From the NCBI RefSeq assembly GCF_000003855.2, contig NW_003101680.1, positions 6,244,613 through 6,308,612 of the forward strand: a DNA stretch of 64,000 nt. Direction: 5' to 3'. The position numbers were made by a program, and so were the translations under genes. The notes under the pieces were generated by a model, which worked only from the letters and a program-made list of their open reading frames with translations, searched no databases and was not told where the DNA came from. This stretch comes from Blastomyces gilchristii SLH14081. Lineage: Eukaryota > Ascomycota > Eurotiomycetes > Onygenales > Ajellomycetaceae. Shown here one piece after another: positions 12,090-24,900 of the stretch; the first letter of the stretch is position 1; each line of letters opens with the position of its first letter.

Positions 12090-15000
12090 TTAACCATCAG
12101 TCGTATCCATGCGCTCCAAAGAGGAAGAAGTCACTGCTGCCACTTTCGCAGCCTTTCTCTCGGCTTTAAAGGCTTCTATTTTAGCCTTCATTTCCGTATC
12201 TAAAATTCGCAGAAAGAAGCTGGTGTGTCAGCCCCAGCATTACAGAATATGCAAGAGTGTTCTAGAGATTAGAAATTGGCAATCTGTAAAATACTCACCT
12301 GGAATAACATCCTCAATGCTCAACGGAGATCGGTTGAATGGATCGTTCGGGTCACTGAGCAGGTGGGATCGAATGGTGGAACGATCAATGGAAACTTTGG
12401 AGCTGGGCAAAATAACAGGATCCTCCATGAGAGTATACACCAAGGGGTCTGTTTTCAAAGGGTATTTTATGTCAGTCAGCTGTGGCAGCAAAGGAAAATG
12501 GTTAACGTTAAACAAACCTAGGAATTCATCAGGAATTTCTCCAAGATCCTCCTCAGCCTGCTCATCCGCCTCCTTGGCAATCCTGAACTTGGTCTGTAAC
12601 CGTTCCCACTTGGCGAGGTCTTCCTGTGGCTTCAAAGCCCATTTACGCAGAATTTCACCTGCTTTCTCAAAGTTTGATGGTTTATAGGACCGGCCATCAC
12701 GGGCAACGGCTATGATGAAGTTTTCCTTGTCCATAAGATTCAGGTACACATCGACAATTTCGCTTAGAAGCACGCGTGGATTGAAGCCGTACTCTGCCAG
12801 GTTGGCTACTCGAAGGTTTGCACTCTTAGGGCCAACCATAGCGTCCAAATTGTAATCCAACATGTCAGCCAGGCGCTGTACGATCTCAGGCATTGTGAAA
12901 GACTCTGCCAATGCCTCTGTGAAAAGTTTAAGCATGGCTACCGTTTCATTTGTGAGCTGCATGTAAGATTTTGCTCGGCCTTGTGCCGCAGAAAGTTGCT
13001 CTTCTTTTTGTTGCCGAACGTTCTGCTCCATACTTGATCCTTCACGGGCAAGCTCGACTTGAAGATCATGAATCGTCAAGAACGCCGAAAACGATTCATC
13101 GAGTACAAACGTAACATCATTCAAGAGGAGGTTAACAAAGCGAACGAAGAAATCTAGGTTTCGATTGGCTTCATTATGAAGCTTGTCTCGGTAGGCCGTG
13201 TTCGGCCAGATACATTGGATAATCTGGAATATCTCGTACCGAATATTAAACTTATCAAAGAATTGCGTGTGTGTCCCCGTGAATTCTGCTTCTATGTAAA
13301 ATTTCATCAGAGCGTGAAGAAGATGCTCTGTGGCGAAAGGTAAGGAGTTGAGAAGGTCAACAAGAACGCCCCTGGAACCATTACGCCGTGGCCAGGTCCC
13401 TCTGAAAAGTATTGTAACCAATCCAGCTTTAAGATATGGGTTTTTGATATACTCTGAACACTGTAGAAACGTGATGCATAGCATAATCAACTCATCCCCC
13501 TGTGTGGAGGTTACCACATGGGGCATACTCCACATGATAAATTTGAAACTGCTGACAACATCGTCCACGAAGTATTCAGGGAGGCATTTGAAATTCTCCG
13601 GTTGGTTTTCGGGAAGCGGTAGCTTCAGAGTTTCGGTCGGGAGATTACGTCCTGATGCAATTCGCAATAGCCAAACAATAACGTATCGCATAAATTGCAT
13701 GGACCGGGCTTGCCATGTCTCATCCAGTAAGATGCCCTGCAGGGTGTACTTGAACGAAAGACCAAGATCAAGTCTGTCTTTGTACTTCTTCAGCGCATCT
13801 TCGAACATTCTGAGTTGCACTGGATTAGACCTCCATTTATGTCTCTCGAGTTCAAATTTATCGATTTGGGCCTCCATATGGCGAAGGTCCTTCTCGAGTT
13901 GTTCCAGCTTGGTCGTTAAAGATTCGCTTCCATAGTGGTGTGCAGCAGCAGTTAAGAAAAATATTTCGGTAATAAAATTTGATGTTCCTTCCTCGACTTG
14001 GTCATAAAATGCATCTGAGGCGTGCTGATCAGCATTAATCTTAGTTTCGTCTCTCATGTGAACTCGCGGATTCCGTTTCAGATAGCCGATATCAATGCGA
14101 TCAATCTACCAAGGTCAGCAAAACGTGCATTATAACCAACTAGTGATAGCATGAAGGGTGGGGGGATGGGCACCTTGGTGAACGCTGCATCCATAAAAGG
14201 TTCACAGAGTTGGTCAAGGCATGTGGTGATATTGAACATAAAACCATCCGAAGAGATAGTCTTAGGGTCAACTTGAAGCGCCCTTCTCTTGTGGTTGAGA
14301 TTAACTGACGCGGCAAACCAGTCGAGGACACGTTCCCTTGCGGGCTTCGAAGCTCGGACAAGCTGGTTGATGATATCCAACAGATCTGAATTAAGTAATT
14401 GTTGCATCATGCGCACGGCTCTTTGCGAATTGAGAATAGACCCCTGATCCAGAGTTTTAGGGCTTGCAAAATAATTCAATGGAACATCACGGTGTAGAGG
14501 AGACAGTCGAAACCAGGGGCCCAGAAGTGTTGCAGTTTCGAACTTTTCAACATCGACAGGAGCGTTAAACAACTCTGACTCAGTTATGGCGATAGCCAAA
14601 GGAGGGAACCGAACAAGGTTTCGCAGTGCCTATCATCATACTGAGCATAAAAATTGAGTTACAAAGCAATTGTTCAACATACCATCACATAGGGCTTGTA
14701 GTCCATATTTATGTTTAACTTGGAAAGGTCGTGGCTCATTTCCTCGACAGCGCCAACAAAAGCTGGAAGAACTGTTTCATCTTCATTCGATCTCTTAATA
14801 GCTTCTGTAATAAAGTCATGACATAACCCCAAGTCATCCTCTGGATCTTTAAGGAGGTGAGACTTTAGCGCAGAAGAGGGAGCAGTATCAAGACTAACAA
14901 TTTCATTAGAAATTTGCGAGTTTATCGAAATACTTCTGAAAGGCACATACCCAAACATTTCTGGCATGGTCACCGCAAAAATACAGTAGCTCATACACAG

Positions 15001-15784
15001 CCGCCTTGCCTCCGAAACTATGACATACTTGCGGTCATCCGCATTCTGCTTTCGGAACCCTTTATATAGCCTCGTTACCCTCTTCCAACACGGGAGCAAG
15101 TATCCCATTGGATTTCCATTGTGGGTATTAGATGCGGCTTCTAGAAGTGCCTGGTCTAGAACGTCAATACTGATACGGAGCGCCTGACCTTGCTCCTGCA
15201 GCTCTTGGCTCAGCCCAGCAAGATAACTAAGTGTCTGCCCGTGAACATCGACACGTCGACCTTCATCCAGCGTAACTCGAAATACAGCTCTTAAAGTTTT
15301 GTCCTCGAAGTCTTCGATTGTCTCACTAGGTCGTGGCGGTATCCGAGATGTGCTGGTGCTCGGAGCGCCAGAAGACTCTGTCTTGCTTTGTGACGGTGGA
15401 GGTCTGATTCGTATTCGGGGTGCCCCCTCGTTGGGCTGTTGCATATCTGGCTGCGGTGGTGTTGGGGGATGTGATGATGACGGAGCTAGCCCGCTCGAAA
15501 TATTAATCTGTGGGCTTTGAGGTTCCGGTTCCTGCAAAGTAGGAGATGAGGTTCCGGTTTCTGAATCTTTGTCACCCGACTGCTGAGAGTTTGATTGAGC
15601 TGTACTTGACGCTTGAGATCCAAGCTTGGCTAGTCGTTTGTTGCGGATCTGGTAGTCATAGTGGTCAGTGGCGAATGCTAAATGAAGTGGGAATATTGAG
15701 AGAAACGACGAGCGCGATATCGATATTATGGGTACGGGGATGTATGGGGAGTACTACCTTGTCCGCATCAACAGAGTCCGCCAT
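12090..15784 (-). CDS. UFD2: Ubiquitin conjugation factor E4, UFD2
   Basis: U-box ubiquitin ligase that extends short ubiquitin chains on substrates, working with Cdc48 in ER-associated degradation and the ubiquitin-fusion pathway. Six exons fit, from the start: 15758-15784, 14683-15648, 14174-14629, 12518-14105, 12299-12448, 12090-12199, giving about 1098 residues. Splicing the tiny first exon (MADSVDADK) to [10 protein letters not shown] restores the conserved E4 N-terminus; the other junctions give [34 protein letters not shown] and [15 protein letters not shown]. The central E4 core has [19 protein letters not shown]. The C-terminal U-box reads [20 protein letters not shown] then [15 protein letters not shown]. 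One intron (14106-14173) begins GTGCCC, a weak donor. The 12449-12517 intron is in frame without a stop, so an unspliced reading is possible, but it would break the U-box. Confidence 0.95.
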
Positions 15785-16412
15785 GATTAGATTCCGGGTT
15801 CGCTTGCGTAAGTTATATCTAATAAATCTAGCTTATGTCGAATGTTTCAGCACATTCGCAGCTGCAACAAACAGGAGACTAAGGATATTTGTTACTCCCT
15901 TCGTGGAGCATACCATCGCTGCGGCGGCCGAATAATGCTTTGAAGCCTGATGATACTTGACTAAGCTGCGATTATCTCATTGCCCCGCGGGTAAAGTTTA
16001 TCCGGTAGTCTAGCCTAAAGTAGAAGGTTCCGCCGACGCCTACGTTCGCTTTTTTGATGATCGATACGGCTTTGATTATCAGAGTAGCAATTAGATATAA
16101 AAAAAGTCTCAATATAATACTATAATGTTAGAAAATCAAGTAGGAAGTATGTTCAAATGATTTACGCAATTCAAAAGGCTTATCAAATAATGCCATGAGA
16201 TACAAGGCAAAACGAATTAGCAAAAAAGTAAGAGAAAAATGAGACAAGAAATGAGAAGAGCAAAAATTAGTATATATCCCTGGGTAATGATGCTAGTCGC
16301 GGAACGCCCAACCCCGATCATACACAAAATAAAACAGAATGTTATTGTCTATTCATATCATCAGTGCAACAACGAGCGTGAATGGGGAAATGCTCGCTTA
16401 TCAAATCCCCAT
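15785..16412. other. Intergenic between UFD2 and the DnaJ gene
   Basis: UFD2 promoter and 3' UTR of the downstream DnaJ gene. Moderately AT-rich; no gene or strong motif recognised. Confidence 0.5.
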
Positions 16413-17673
16413 TCAAAGCTTTAGGGAATTCAACTTCTTGCAACTCCGAAGCTCCAACGAGCGTGCCTCCTTGAGTTTCTCAACGTCCGGGAAGAACCAA
16501 CCTTGGGCATCTTGTATCATCTGGTCGCGCGCTTGAACTTCTCTTTCGCAGTCATAGCGTAGGTTTGATACATAATCCACTTCAACTTTCTGGTCAAGTT
16601 GGTAGAACTTGCGCGCACTGTAATCTTCCACCTCAGCGGGATTTACGAAATAGTCGAGTTTGAGTTTGGGTGTTGTTCGGTGCATCGTGTGGGGTGGTAC
16701 AGCCCTGTCGAATCGGAGAGAAGGTCCAGACGATGTCGCACCGGAGAAGAGAGAGGTTAGGAGTGGGAGGAGGAATATGAGAAGGATTGGAATAAACTGT
16801 GCAAATGATGCCATGCTGGCAGGGGGATCCTGGCCACCAGAATGATTATCCGCCTCACGCGGTCTTCGTCGAGGTCGTGAGCCGCCAAATTGATGCACTC
16901 GGATGTTGGGGCCTCCACCCATATTAAAAACAAATTGCGGGCCGCTGTTAAACATTCCTCCGCCTATTTACTTTAATTAGCAGTTGCATACAACCACAAC
17001 GATGTTGATATAGGATAAGGCTTATTTACCGAAAGGCCCGAAACCGCCGCCTCCAAAAAATCTGTTAAATAGCTCCTCTGGTGATATTTCCTCGTCAAAC
17101 ATAGGCCCTCTACCTCCCCCTTGCGGGAACCCGCTGAACCCGCTGAACGGTGAAGATGACGAGGAAGCTCCTGGTGAAAATCTGTTATCTGGATCTCCGC
17201 CAAACTTGTCGTATTTTGATTTTTTCTCCGAGTCAGATAGTATTTGAAACGCTCGGGATACCACTAAAATAGACCGTAAGAACATATTAGTGGGGCTCAC
17301 CGAATTGTTAAGAAAATGTGCCTCCATATTTAATACATAGGCCAACCTATAAGATAGAATATTTGCGGAGATCGAGATATGAATATAAACTAAACATACT
17401 CTTAAACGCCTCATCTGCTCCGTCGTAACCATTCTTGTCGGGGTGTGTTAGTAAACTGAGTCTCCGATAGGCCTTCTTAATCTCTCCATCAGTCGCAGTT
17501 TTCTCTAGACCTAGAATCTCATAGAACGCTGTTGGTGGACATTTCCGAACACGTAGTACGGCCGCTTTCTGTTCGGGTGTGAATTTCCGGTCTTGGTTAC
17601 CCTGGTTATGCTCTCTGGATTTCGCTGAGCCGTTGGGCTTTGCATCCGCACCGGATGCCGTCGCAGATGACAT
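16413..17673 (-). CDS. ER-membrane DnaJ protein (DNAJB12/HLJ1-type, DUF1977)
   Basis: Hsp40 co-chaperone anchored in the ER membrane with its J domain facing the cytosol, aiding ER-associated degradation (family knowledge). Three exons: 17400-17673, 17030-17263, 16413-16963, giving 352 residues; introns of 136 and 66 bp. The J domain runs from [20 protein letters not shown] through the catalytic HPD in LTHPDKNG; the first splice joins DEAFK to [11 protein letters not shown], completing helix IV. A Gly/Phe-rich stretch follows ([27 protein letters not shown]). One membrane segment is seen, [20 protein letters not shown], then the C-terminal DUF1977-type domain with [20 protein letters not shown]. 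It lies next to UFD2, also part of this quality-control pathway. A TCACGTGA site lies about 330 bp upstream (18003-18010). Confidence 0.93.
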
Positions 17674-18619
17674 CTTATTTCTAGGATCGTGGTTGAGGCC
17701 CGCCGTGGAATATATGGGGTGTAAACGTCTGAAGCTGAATGAAGGGGACGGTGGAGACCTCAAAGCCCAGGAGAGAGGACGTAAAAAGATCGAAAGGGCA
17801 GGATCGCGCTAGATCTCCGCCACAGCGAGTGGGAGAGGCGGTTGCTACCGTATCCTATGTAGCGAGGGAGGATTCTGCGGGGGGTATATATTCGAGACCC
17901 GGAGATGTTGTTGCGTTACAAATCTCCCGCAAGATATTTAAAGAGTTCATGGTTGATGTCTGATGTCGCTCACAACGGATTTGGGACCATCGTGGCTTGA
18001 GATCACGTGATTTAACTATTCGTTTTGTAACATGTTTTCAAAGCAAGCTTGAGTCCATGGTTAAAAAGGAAAAATCGATGGGTTGCTCAAAAGTCAAGGG
18101 TTTGGATTTTAGATAGCTATGAATATTGCTAAATTGGTTATGTTGCTTAGCCGGGCCGTTGTGTGCATGCTCAGCTGTTTATCGAATATATATGCTTTCC
18201 AGTTTGCAATCTTCACTCTTACCTGGCAATAACATTGACACAATCATCAACTACGGCAATCCTTGTACACCATTGCTGTTGATGGTCTATAGTTACAAAT
18301 TGCGTCGTTGTCTGGGTTTGTCTGGAAACGATGTATCAAGTCGCGGCTAACATTCATCGCGGCTGTTAAGCGCGGGCCGCTTTCATTAATTTTAAGCTTT
18401 TGGTTGTCGATTGGCAGCCTCAAGCTCCTATTTATCGATGAAAGTTGTTGTTCCACCTCCTGCTAAAATACCCCAGATCAGAGAGTCCTAAATTTAAATA
18501 CCCTTACCCCTCCGACGATATTTTAAGCAGAGAAATTTTTCCCGCAAAATACCTGCTTTTGACGACGCAGAACATAACTTGAAGCCTACCCATATTTCCT
18601 GAAGTGTTGACTGGCCACA
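17674..18619. promoter_or_regulatory. Divergent promoter: DnaJ gene (-) and AIM19-like gene (+)
   Basis: No coding sequence recognised. Holds a TCACGTGA palindrome at 18003-18010, the same octamer as before the methionine synthase gene. Here its meaning is open, since Cbf1-type factors bind many promoters. Confidence 0.45.
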
Positions 18620-19134
18620 ATGACGCAAGAAGGGAGTAACCCACCCCCAAAAAATCAATCGCTCATGCAATATGCACGCGCATGGGGAGGTAAGCGAAAC
18701 GACCCTCAATAATACCGTCCACACTCATTGATGAGGTCCCTTGTTGAAAATCCGCTGGTAAATCTTCAGCGCTAACTGAGCATCATGTTTTAGAAAACTC
18801 TTTCCCACCCACTCTCCTCGCGACGCTCATCGCGGCCCAACATATGCGTCCCTTCCAGCCTCTACCAATGATCTTCCCACCAGCTCTCCTATTCACCACA
18901 TACCTCAATCTACTTGACTACAAGGTCGATGCGGCGGGCGTGAGTGCCGCATGGTCGGGTTTATATTTGCTCCTGGCCGCGAAGAGGAAGCAACCATTCA
19001 TGAAAAAGTGGAACGCTAGAGGGATTGTGAGGGGTGCTGCTATGGGGTTGGGGTTTACCAATATGGTTAGTGGTGGGTTGGTTTATATGCTTGGGAAGAG
19101 GAGGGATGAAGATGGAGAGGGGTTAAGTGTTTGA
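18620..19134 (+). CDS. AIM19-like small mitochondrial membrane protein
   Basis: Two exons, 18620-18689 and 18794-19134, intron GTAAGC..TAG of 104 bp, 136 residues. The first exon codes MTQEGSNPPPKNQSLMQYAR and splicing gives ARAWGENSFPPTLLATLIAA. Hydrophobic stretches are seen at MIFPPALLFTTYLNLLDYK, VSAAWSGLYLLLAA and GAAMGLGFTNMVSGGLVYML, so two or three membrane spans. Layout and length fit the fungal Aim19 family of mitochondrial proteins, whose yeast member affects mitochondrial inheritance; the biochemical role is unknown. The assignment rests on remembered family features rather than a catalytic motif. Confidence 0.72.
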
Positions 19135-19601
19135 GCAACCAGAAGTCAGAAGCATTTGTGGAGGCATTTTGGACCCCCTTTTTTTAAGTATGGATTAACT
19201 TCATAGCTATGGCATTGATGGTGTTATGGGCATGTTTTCGGGCTGGGTTCTGGTTTTCTGCAACGTGTGGTTCATGTATATATTGGATGGCTTTAAGCTG
19301 GTATTCACATCGGTTGTAGAATCCACGAGCTTTTAATACCTTGGCCGACCAGTGTGTCATTGTGCAGGCTCGACCAGTGTTTGTTATCGGGATTGCATGA
19401 GCAGTCTTACGGGTCATTGAACCATTATCGTAACGTCAATGTCTAGATATCACCGTTATTCCTCCTTCATCCAGAAGAGGGATGCAACCGCCCGTTACTC
19501 TTAATGCCCTGCGGAAAAGAGCCGGCCTAAAGGAAGTACGTAGACGAGTAGACGAGAGGATGCGTAGATAGAGTAAATCGCGTCATTCAAAACCATCACA
19601 T
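19135..19601. other. Intergenic, converging 3' ends
   Basis: About 470 bp between converging genes; only 3' UTR sequence expected and nothing else seen. Confidence 0.5.
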
Positions 19602-20492
19602 TCATGAACTAACATACAAGCGCTGGGATATTACCCAGTCGCAAACATCGGGCGTGACAAATCTTTCTAGGGCATCGACATCGTTATTCATCGCCGCATT
19701 TCTAGCTTTCGTTGAGCTCACAGCTTCTTCCCCAGGTTTCGCCCCCTCAACCAGTTCGATACGCTCAGCCCATTCTCGCTTACCTCCATCGTGTTCCCGG
19801 GCCCCTTGGGCTAGAGTTTGTAAAAATAATTCCTGATCCTCTCGCCGGCCCCACTCCGAATCTTCCCGGAACGTCACTCTTAATCTATGCTGGCCGAAGA
19901 ACTTGCCTAGGGGCTGAAGAGTATGTTCGGGGGGATAGTATTTGGTATCAAGGATTCGAACTAGTGTATCGTATCCCGTAAGGAGAATCTGTTCAGGCGA
20001 ACCTGGATAGAAATCCGATGTGGAAATAGCCGCCGCTTTGTCTATAAAGTATGGTAACTTGGTTACTCCGATATCGACAGTTGGTGCGCTCTGTTGGCCT
20101 CCCTGAGCATTATCACGGCTGACGATGGCTTGGGTGACGGCGGCCTGAATGTTTTCGGCAAATATCCGCATCATGACGAGTCGATCCTCAAATGAAGCCG
20201 GCTTGGAAGGCTTGTCGGCATTCTGTGTAGCAAGAAGAAGCAGGAGTCTGACAGCTGGTATGTACTCATGCTGGCGCAGGGCTGATTTGGCGATGCTGAG
20301 GTGGGCTTTTGTTGGAGGGTTGAAAGATGAGTCCAACACATAGAGCTTGGTTGGCCGTCCTGCCTGGAGTTTGTTTGCGGGCACTGTATCCAGGACCCGG
20401 AAACCATCTGAAGATGAAATGAAATCATGGAGAGAGGTATGATATGTCTGCCGCAGGTGATGTAGAGATCGAACTTCAAGCTTAGGCGCCAT
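19602..20492 (-). CDS. Nicotinamide-nucleotide adenylyltransferase family protein (POF1-like)
   Basis: Member of the HIGH-type nucleotidylyltransferase superfamily. Single exon; I take MAPKLEVRSLHHLRQ as the start (296 residues), an upstream in-frame ATG at 20513 adding seven residues. The nucleotide-binding motif is VLDSSFNPPTKAHLSIAKSA, matching the GxFxPxHxGH signature with Thr-Lys-Ala-His in place of the usual His-xx-His spacing. The second signature, SSTKARNAAMN, matches the ISSTxxR ATP-binding loop. The C-terminus ends VCDWVISQRLY, typical of the family. Fungal proteins of this form resemble yeast Pof1, linked to filamentation and ER-associated degradation. The exact substrate (nicotinamide mononucleotide or another) is inferred. 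Confidence 0.85.
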   Translation of the reverse strand: MAPKLEVRSLHHLRQTYHTSLHDFISSSDGFRVLDTVPANKLQAGRPTKLYVLDSSFNPPTKAHLSIAKSALRQHEYIPAVRLLLLLATQNADKPSKPASFEDRLVMMRIFAENIQAAVTQAIVSRDNAQGGQQSAPTVDIGVTKLPYFIDKAAAISTSDFYPGSPEQILLTGYDTLVRILDTKYYPPEHTLQPLGKFFGQHRLRVTFREDSEWGRREDQELFLQTLAQGAREHDGGKREWAERIELVEGAKPGEEAVSSTKARNAAMNNDVDALERFVTPDVCDWVISQRLYVSS

Positions 20493-21011
20493 GGGTAAGA
20501 AGTGGGTGTTCAAGGCTGTGCCAATAACAATAGGAAAGCCGTGGGAATTGTTCAGGACGGGAAATTATTATTATTCTGGAATATTCTACTACCAGAGTTA
20601 TTTTCGTTTTGCCAGGCGTTGTTATTTCTATCCAGGAAAGCTAAATATTCGAGTGGGTTTAACTGATCTGAATAGATACATACATTCTGTGCTAGCGAGG
20701 TTCCTTGGCTGATATACACGCCAAAAGCTTAAATAGTGATATAAAAATAACTTCACCCACTGTACATATTTTAGCTGAAAATAATGAAATATGTTAGTAT
20801 CATATAGCGTCCTCAGAATAATTCAAAAAAAAAAAAAAGAGCACATTTTTTGAGCCTTTCCAAAGCTTAACGATAGAGCCAAGCGCGGTCGTCAATGCTT
20901 ACGCCGCCGTGCTTCCTTTTTTTCTAGCAGCATCCCTCATTCATTCCGTTCAAACTAGTTTCAATTTAATTTAATTTTAATTTAATTTTTTTTGAATGTT
21001 CTATTCATACA
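20493..21011. promoter_or_regulatory. Upstream region of the POF1-like gene
   Basis: Non-coding. Contains a short A run at 20826-20838 and repeated TTTAATT stretches at about 20960-20990. No site recognised. Confidence 0.4.
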
Positions 21012-21129
21012 TTGAAGTGGCTCTTGGATGAACTCATTCACTCGGAAATGCACTCTGTATTGTCGTCTTGTTTCTGCTTCGCAGTGCAGTCACGCATAAA
21101 CCAATCAAAAAATTATAGACAGCTACGAT

Positions 21130-21917
21130 CAGGATATCTCCAGCTCTATACTAGGAATTCCCGCGCAATCCGTTTGGATGAACATCGAGTAGTGGAGGAA
21201 GGATGTAATGTTCTCGAACGTGATATTATGAACTTCATTGCTGTCAACGCAATCACTCCTGTGTCAAAGACCTACAAGATCAAGCTTGTCGAGGTGCGGA
21301 AAACCTTCTATATTGTCATAGACTATATGCACGGCGAGCCGCTGGACAAAGCTTGGATGTATTTAACCCAGGGCCGTCGAGCGTACACCTGCCGCCAGAT
21401 TGCTGGCTACCTTGAGGAGCTTCGGCAATTAACAGGCAAATAAATTGAGGCAATTAATTATTCCCGCTGGAGTGGGCCGTTTGAGAGCGAGAATGATTTC
21501 AACCGCTTTATGGCGTCAGATGCTTAGGAATATCCCTGCCACAATCATACTATCCATTTTGCTCACGACGACTTCAGTCCCAGGAATATGCTGGTCGATG
21601 AGGCCGGTCAAGTGACAGCGGTTTTTGGCTGGGAGTGGGCAGGACGGTTTCCGGAGTACTGGGATGCTGTGCGGATATTCATAGACATGCTATCTACGAA
21701 GCAGATGCCCGAATATGCGAATCTCCTCCTTTCCGTTCTCCCGAACCAATGTGAGGAGTATCTTGCAATGGTATACATTGTAAGGCTTGAAGCGCCTGAC
21801 CAAGTTGGCAGACCATTCATCCACCAGCTTTGTCTGAATGAGGGCTTTGCTTCTTCCTCCCGTTTTTTGCGCAGCTATCTAGGCAGTTTGTACTTCATCG
21901 TTAGAGAACTTTTTTGA
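21130..21917 (+). pseudogene. Aminoglycoside phosphotransferase (APH)-family kinase, decayed
   Basis: The APH/choline-kinase-like families are large in Onygenales and usually of unknown substrate. Coding matches run from TRNSRAIRLDEHRVVEE through TFYIVIDYMHGEPLDKAW to a stop (TAA at 21441), continue with RWSGPFESENDFNRFMA to a TAG (21524), and resume at HTIHFAHDDFSPRNMLVDEA. Two key sites are altered: the catalytic HGD..N motif reads HDD..N, and the metal-binding Asp of the usual DWEWAG motif is Gly (VFGWEWAGRFPEYW). Two stops plus two lost catalytic residues argue for a dead gene. Introns could remove a stop, but not restore both residues. No neighbour suggests a pathway. Confidence 0.75.
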
Positions 21918-24900
21918 GTTTGCTGGTACCATATATTTGCTTGAGCCTGTGCATTTGATAATTGATATCAAGTGTGTTTCTTGCGTGAAATTGATACCTC
22001 GGGACATAGGCTGCGCTCCTGGACGCCGTTGCAATAAGCCTCAGTATGGGCCAAATAATTTAAACTGGACCCTCACATCGTAGATCCAACATCCCGCTTG
22101 ATGCTTCACAGCATGCTAGCATCATGCCACCTGCTATCCATGAATGGCTTCATTATCATTTCCCGAGCCGTAGATCTTGGCATCTCAAGTCTTGGCGAGG
22201 TAAAGTGATTCTGCAAGTACGGAACAGAGTTGCAGTGTTTCTGTGTATGATCTCATCACCTTCGCCGTTGCCTTGAATCGTCACCCTGGAACAACGATTA
22301 GAGTAGACTGGCCCATGATGCATCACCAATTGATACGTTTGGTATTGCAACTTGGAGGTGAGAATGGCATCTAACAACACGCGCAACTGGATGCTATAGT
22401 TTGGTTGCAGGTCCGGATTCCCGGCCTGTCCGCTGCAGCTCCTCGTCACTTGTATTGTCCAAGGCTTGCTGCTCATTGGGACTGCTCTACCTGGGACATT
22501 TCTTGAATTGCAGTTGAATTCGAATGTCGGCTTGGAGCGAATTTGGCCTATCCGGCATCCATACTATCTGCATCGTTGTGGCCTCCCAAGCCATTAAATG
22601 TAGCTCCTTCCCCCGCCGAAGATAACCCCCTTCTGCGTTGCTTGTCCATATCATCTGGTCTATTCTTCACTGTTGAGTGATTGAATACTTTGCGTATGTG
22701 TTCACGCTTACCTTCATTACGCCGATTGGCCCGATCCCGGGCTAGCCTTGCCAGCGATGGATGAGACTTATATCCGCATCCTGGTCTGGAGCAGGCGGGT
22801 CTTGGAGGACACCATACCTAACTGCCACGCTGCCGTCTTCTTCAGCCTACCAGGCGACACAAATGGTAATATTCTTCACGCCTTAGCCGCCCCCCAAAAA
22901 TCTCTCCATTCACCAGCTGCAAGGCTATGACCCTTTGAATAGCGATAACATGACCGGTTCTGTGCACATTGCCATAATAAACCGAAGTATCGACGTGGCT
23001 GGTGCTATCGCCGCCCGAGTCCCAGCCAACACGACTCGAATAGATGGAATGGATAGAATTGCCAGAACTGGATTGGGGACGTCCTGCAGAAACTAGGAGA
23101 TGAGGGCCTGATGACCCAACATGAGAGACTCGATGGTATTGGCGGAATGGCCGACATTCTCATTCAAGGTGCGGGAGATAACTAGGCGGCAGTTAGCACT
23201 CCAGCAATCAAGCTGTATGCGAATTGTCGGTGAAAGAACTTCAGTAGTGGTTTTCAACAGTAGGAGATTGTTCGAGAAAAAGGCGGATTAAATAGCGGAA
23301 TACTAGTTATTTTCATCGGCCAACATTTGGTTTCGTTTTGCTCATGGATGAGCTAGGATGCAATGTGGTAGTAGAATCGGTGGTTTCGACCTGCTCATGG
23401 ATGTGTACAATGTTTTTGACTGGTCAAATGTCCCTTCACCCCATTTTGCACTCGAAAAATGTTGACTGCACCCATTGAAAGCAGGCAATAATAAGCAGGA
23501 AGTAAGAATATTTAGTGTTGAAGTTAAGTTAAACTTCCGGAGCCTTAGGAGCATTTTCCCGGACACCACCTGTAGTGGATAACTACTCGTAGTTAGTTAT
23601 GAGGGAAATTGAAAGTACGCAGAGTAAAACGATAACAATCTTAAAGAGAGCACACTGCTCAACATGTGAGGTATGGACATACAAATTGTTCGTCGTTCCG
23701 TGATAACCCACTGAATAACCACAAGCTTAAATGCCTGGCAGCGTGCATCTGAATCGGAAGAGTTCCATTATTCCACGGATTTCGGTTTCGGTAGCAGCAT
23801 TAAATAAATGCCCGAAATTCGGTTGAAACAATTAACGGACCCATTTCCCGCGCCGTGACGCCTGCCGATGCAACGGGTGGGCGAGGTTGGTTCATCACAA
23901 ACAAACATTGATGTCGCTGAGTGGTGACACGCTAATTGATGAATGTGGTAAAATGGGGATACCAAGCAGCCGCCGCTCATCTGAACTCCGTACTTCCCGC
24001 GTCTGACATGGATAGCTTGATTTGACGAGCATTGGCTTGGAGTGACTAACATTATGCGATAATAACATCCCCTGCCCCACGCGAAACGCCGGAGTTCCAG
24101 CCCGCGCATTTTGTGTTTTCCGTCCAAACATCAGCAACGAAACATTCCATGTTGAAGTGGCGACCCCCCAATAAATCATACCTCACAGATGCATGTGCCG
24201 CTTGGTCATTATTACCAGTAATAAATCTACATCCTAGAAGTATGAAGGAAAACAAACTCTTCTCCCGAACGCCTGATGGGAATGCTGGACTTGACGGCAA
24301 TTGCAATGATGTCAGAGACGCGTTGAGCCACTGTGATTTGCTCGAGCAAGCCTCGATATTTGATTGGCGACGTTAGCTACTGGCCAGGGGTATGGTATGT
24401 ACGCAGCAGTTATACGGAGTATATGCTTGGCCATTATCCCACGACGTCGAGCCAACCCTCTGTGGATTGTTTCATCGATCGCGCCAATCGTCATGCACAT
24501 TAACTGGTCTGGTGAGACCTTCTCAGCTCTGTCATCATACCATTCGTGCGGTTTTCAAGTTTGCGTTTTAGATATTCGGACTCTTCGGACTCTGGGAGGC
24601 TGCCCTGCCTTGGTTGGATATGATGCTGGCCAAGATATAAAGATCTACCCTGCCAATTTGATTGAGAGCGCTTCTCCCCGGTTATTCAGCACAATTCTCT
24701 GCGAGCTCCATTCCAGAACATGGAATTTTGAGTTGTGAGATCCGAGTTCTTCGCTATGGCAGCTTCGTTGTCAAACAAAGCCACTCCAAAAGCCCAGGTC
24801 CAACGGGACTCACTTGGCGCTGGTCCCTGCAATCAAAGTTAACGCTGAGAGACGACGCTAATTGGAGGTTCACTCAACCCCTTGCTAGCGCATATATTCT

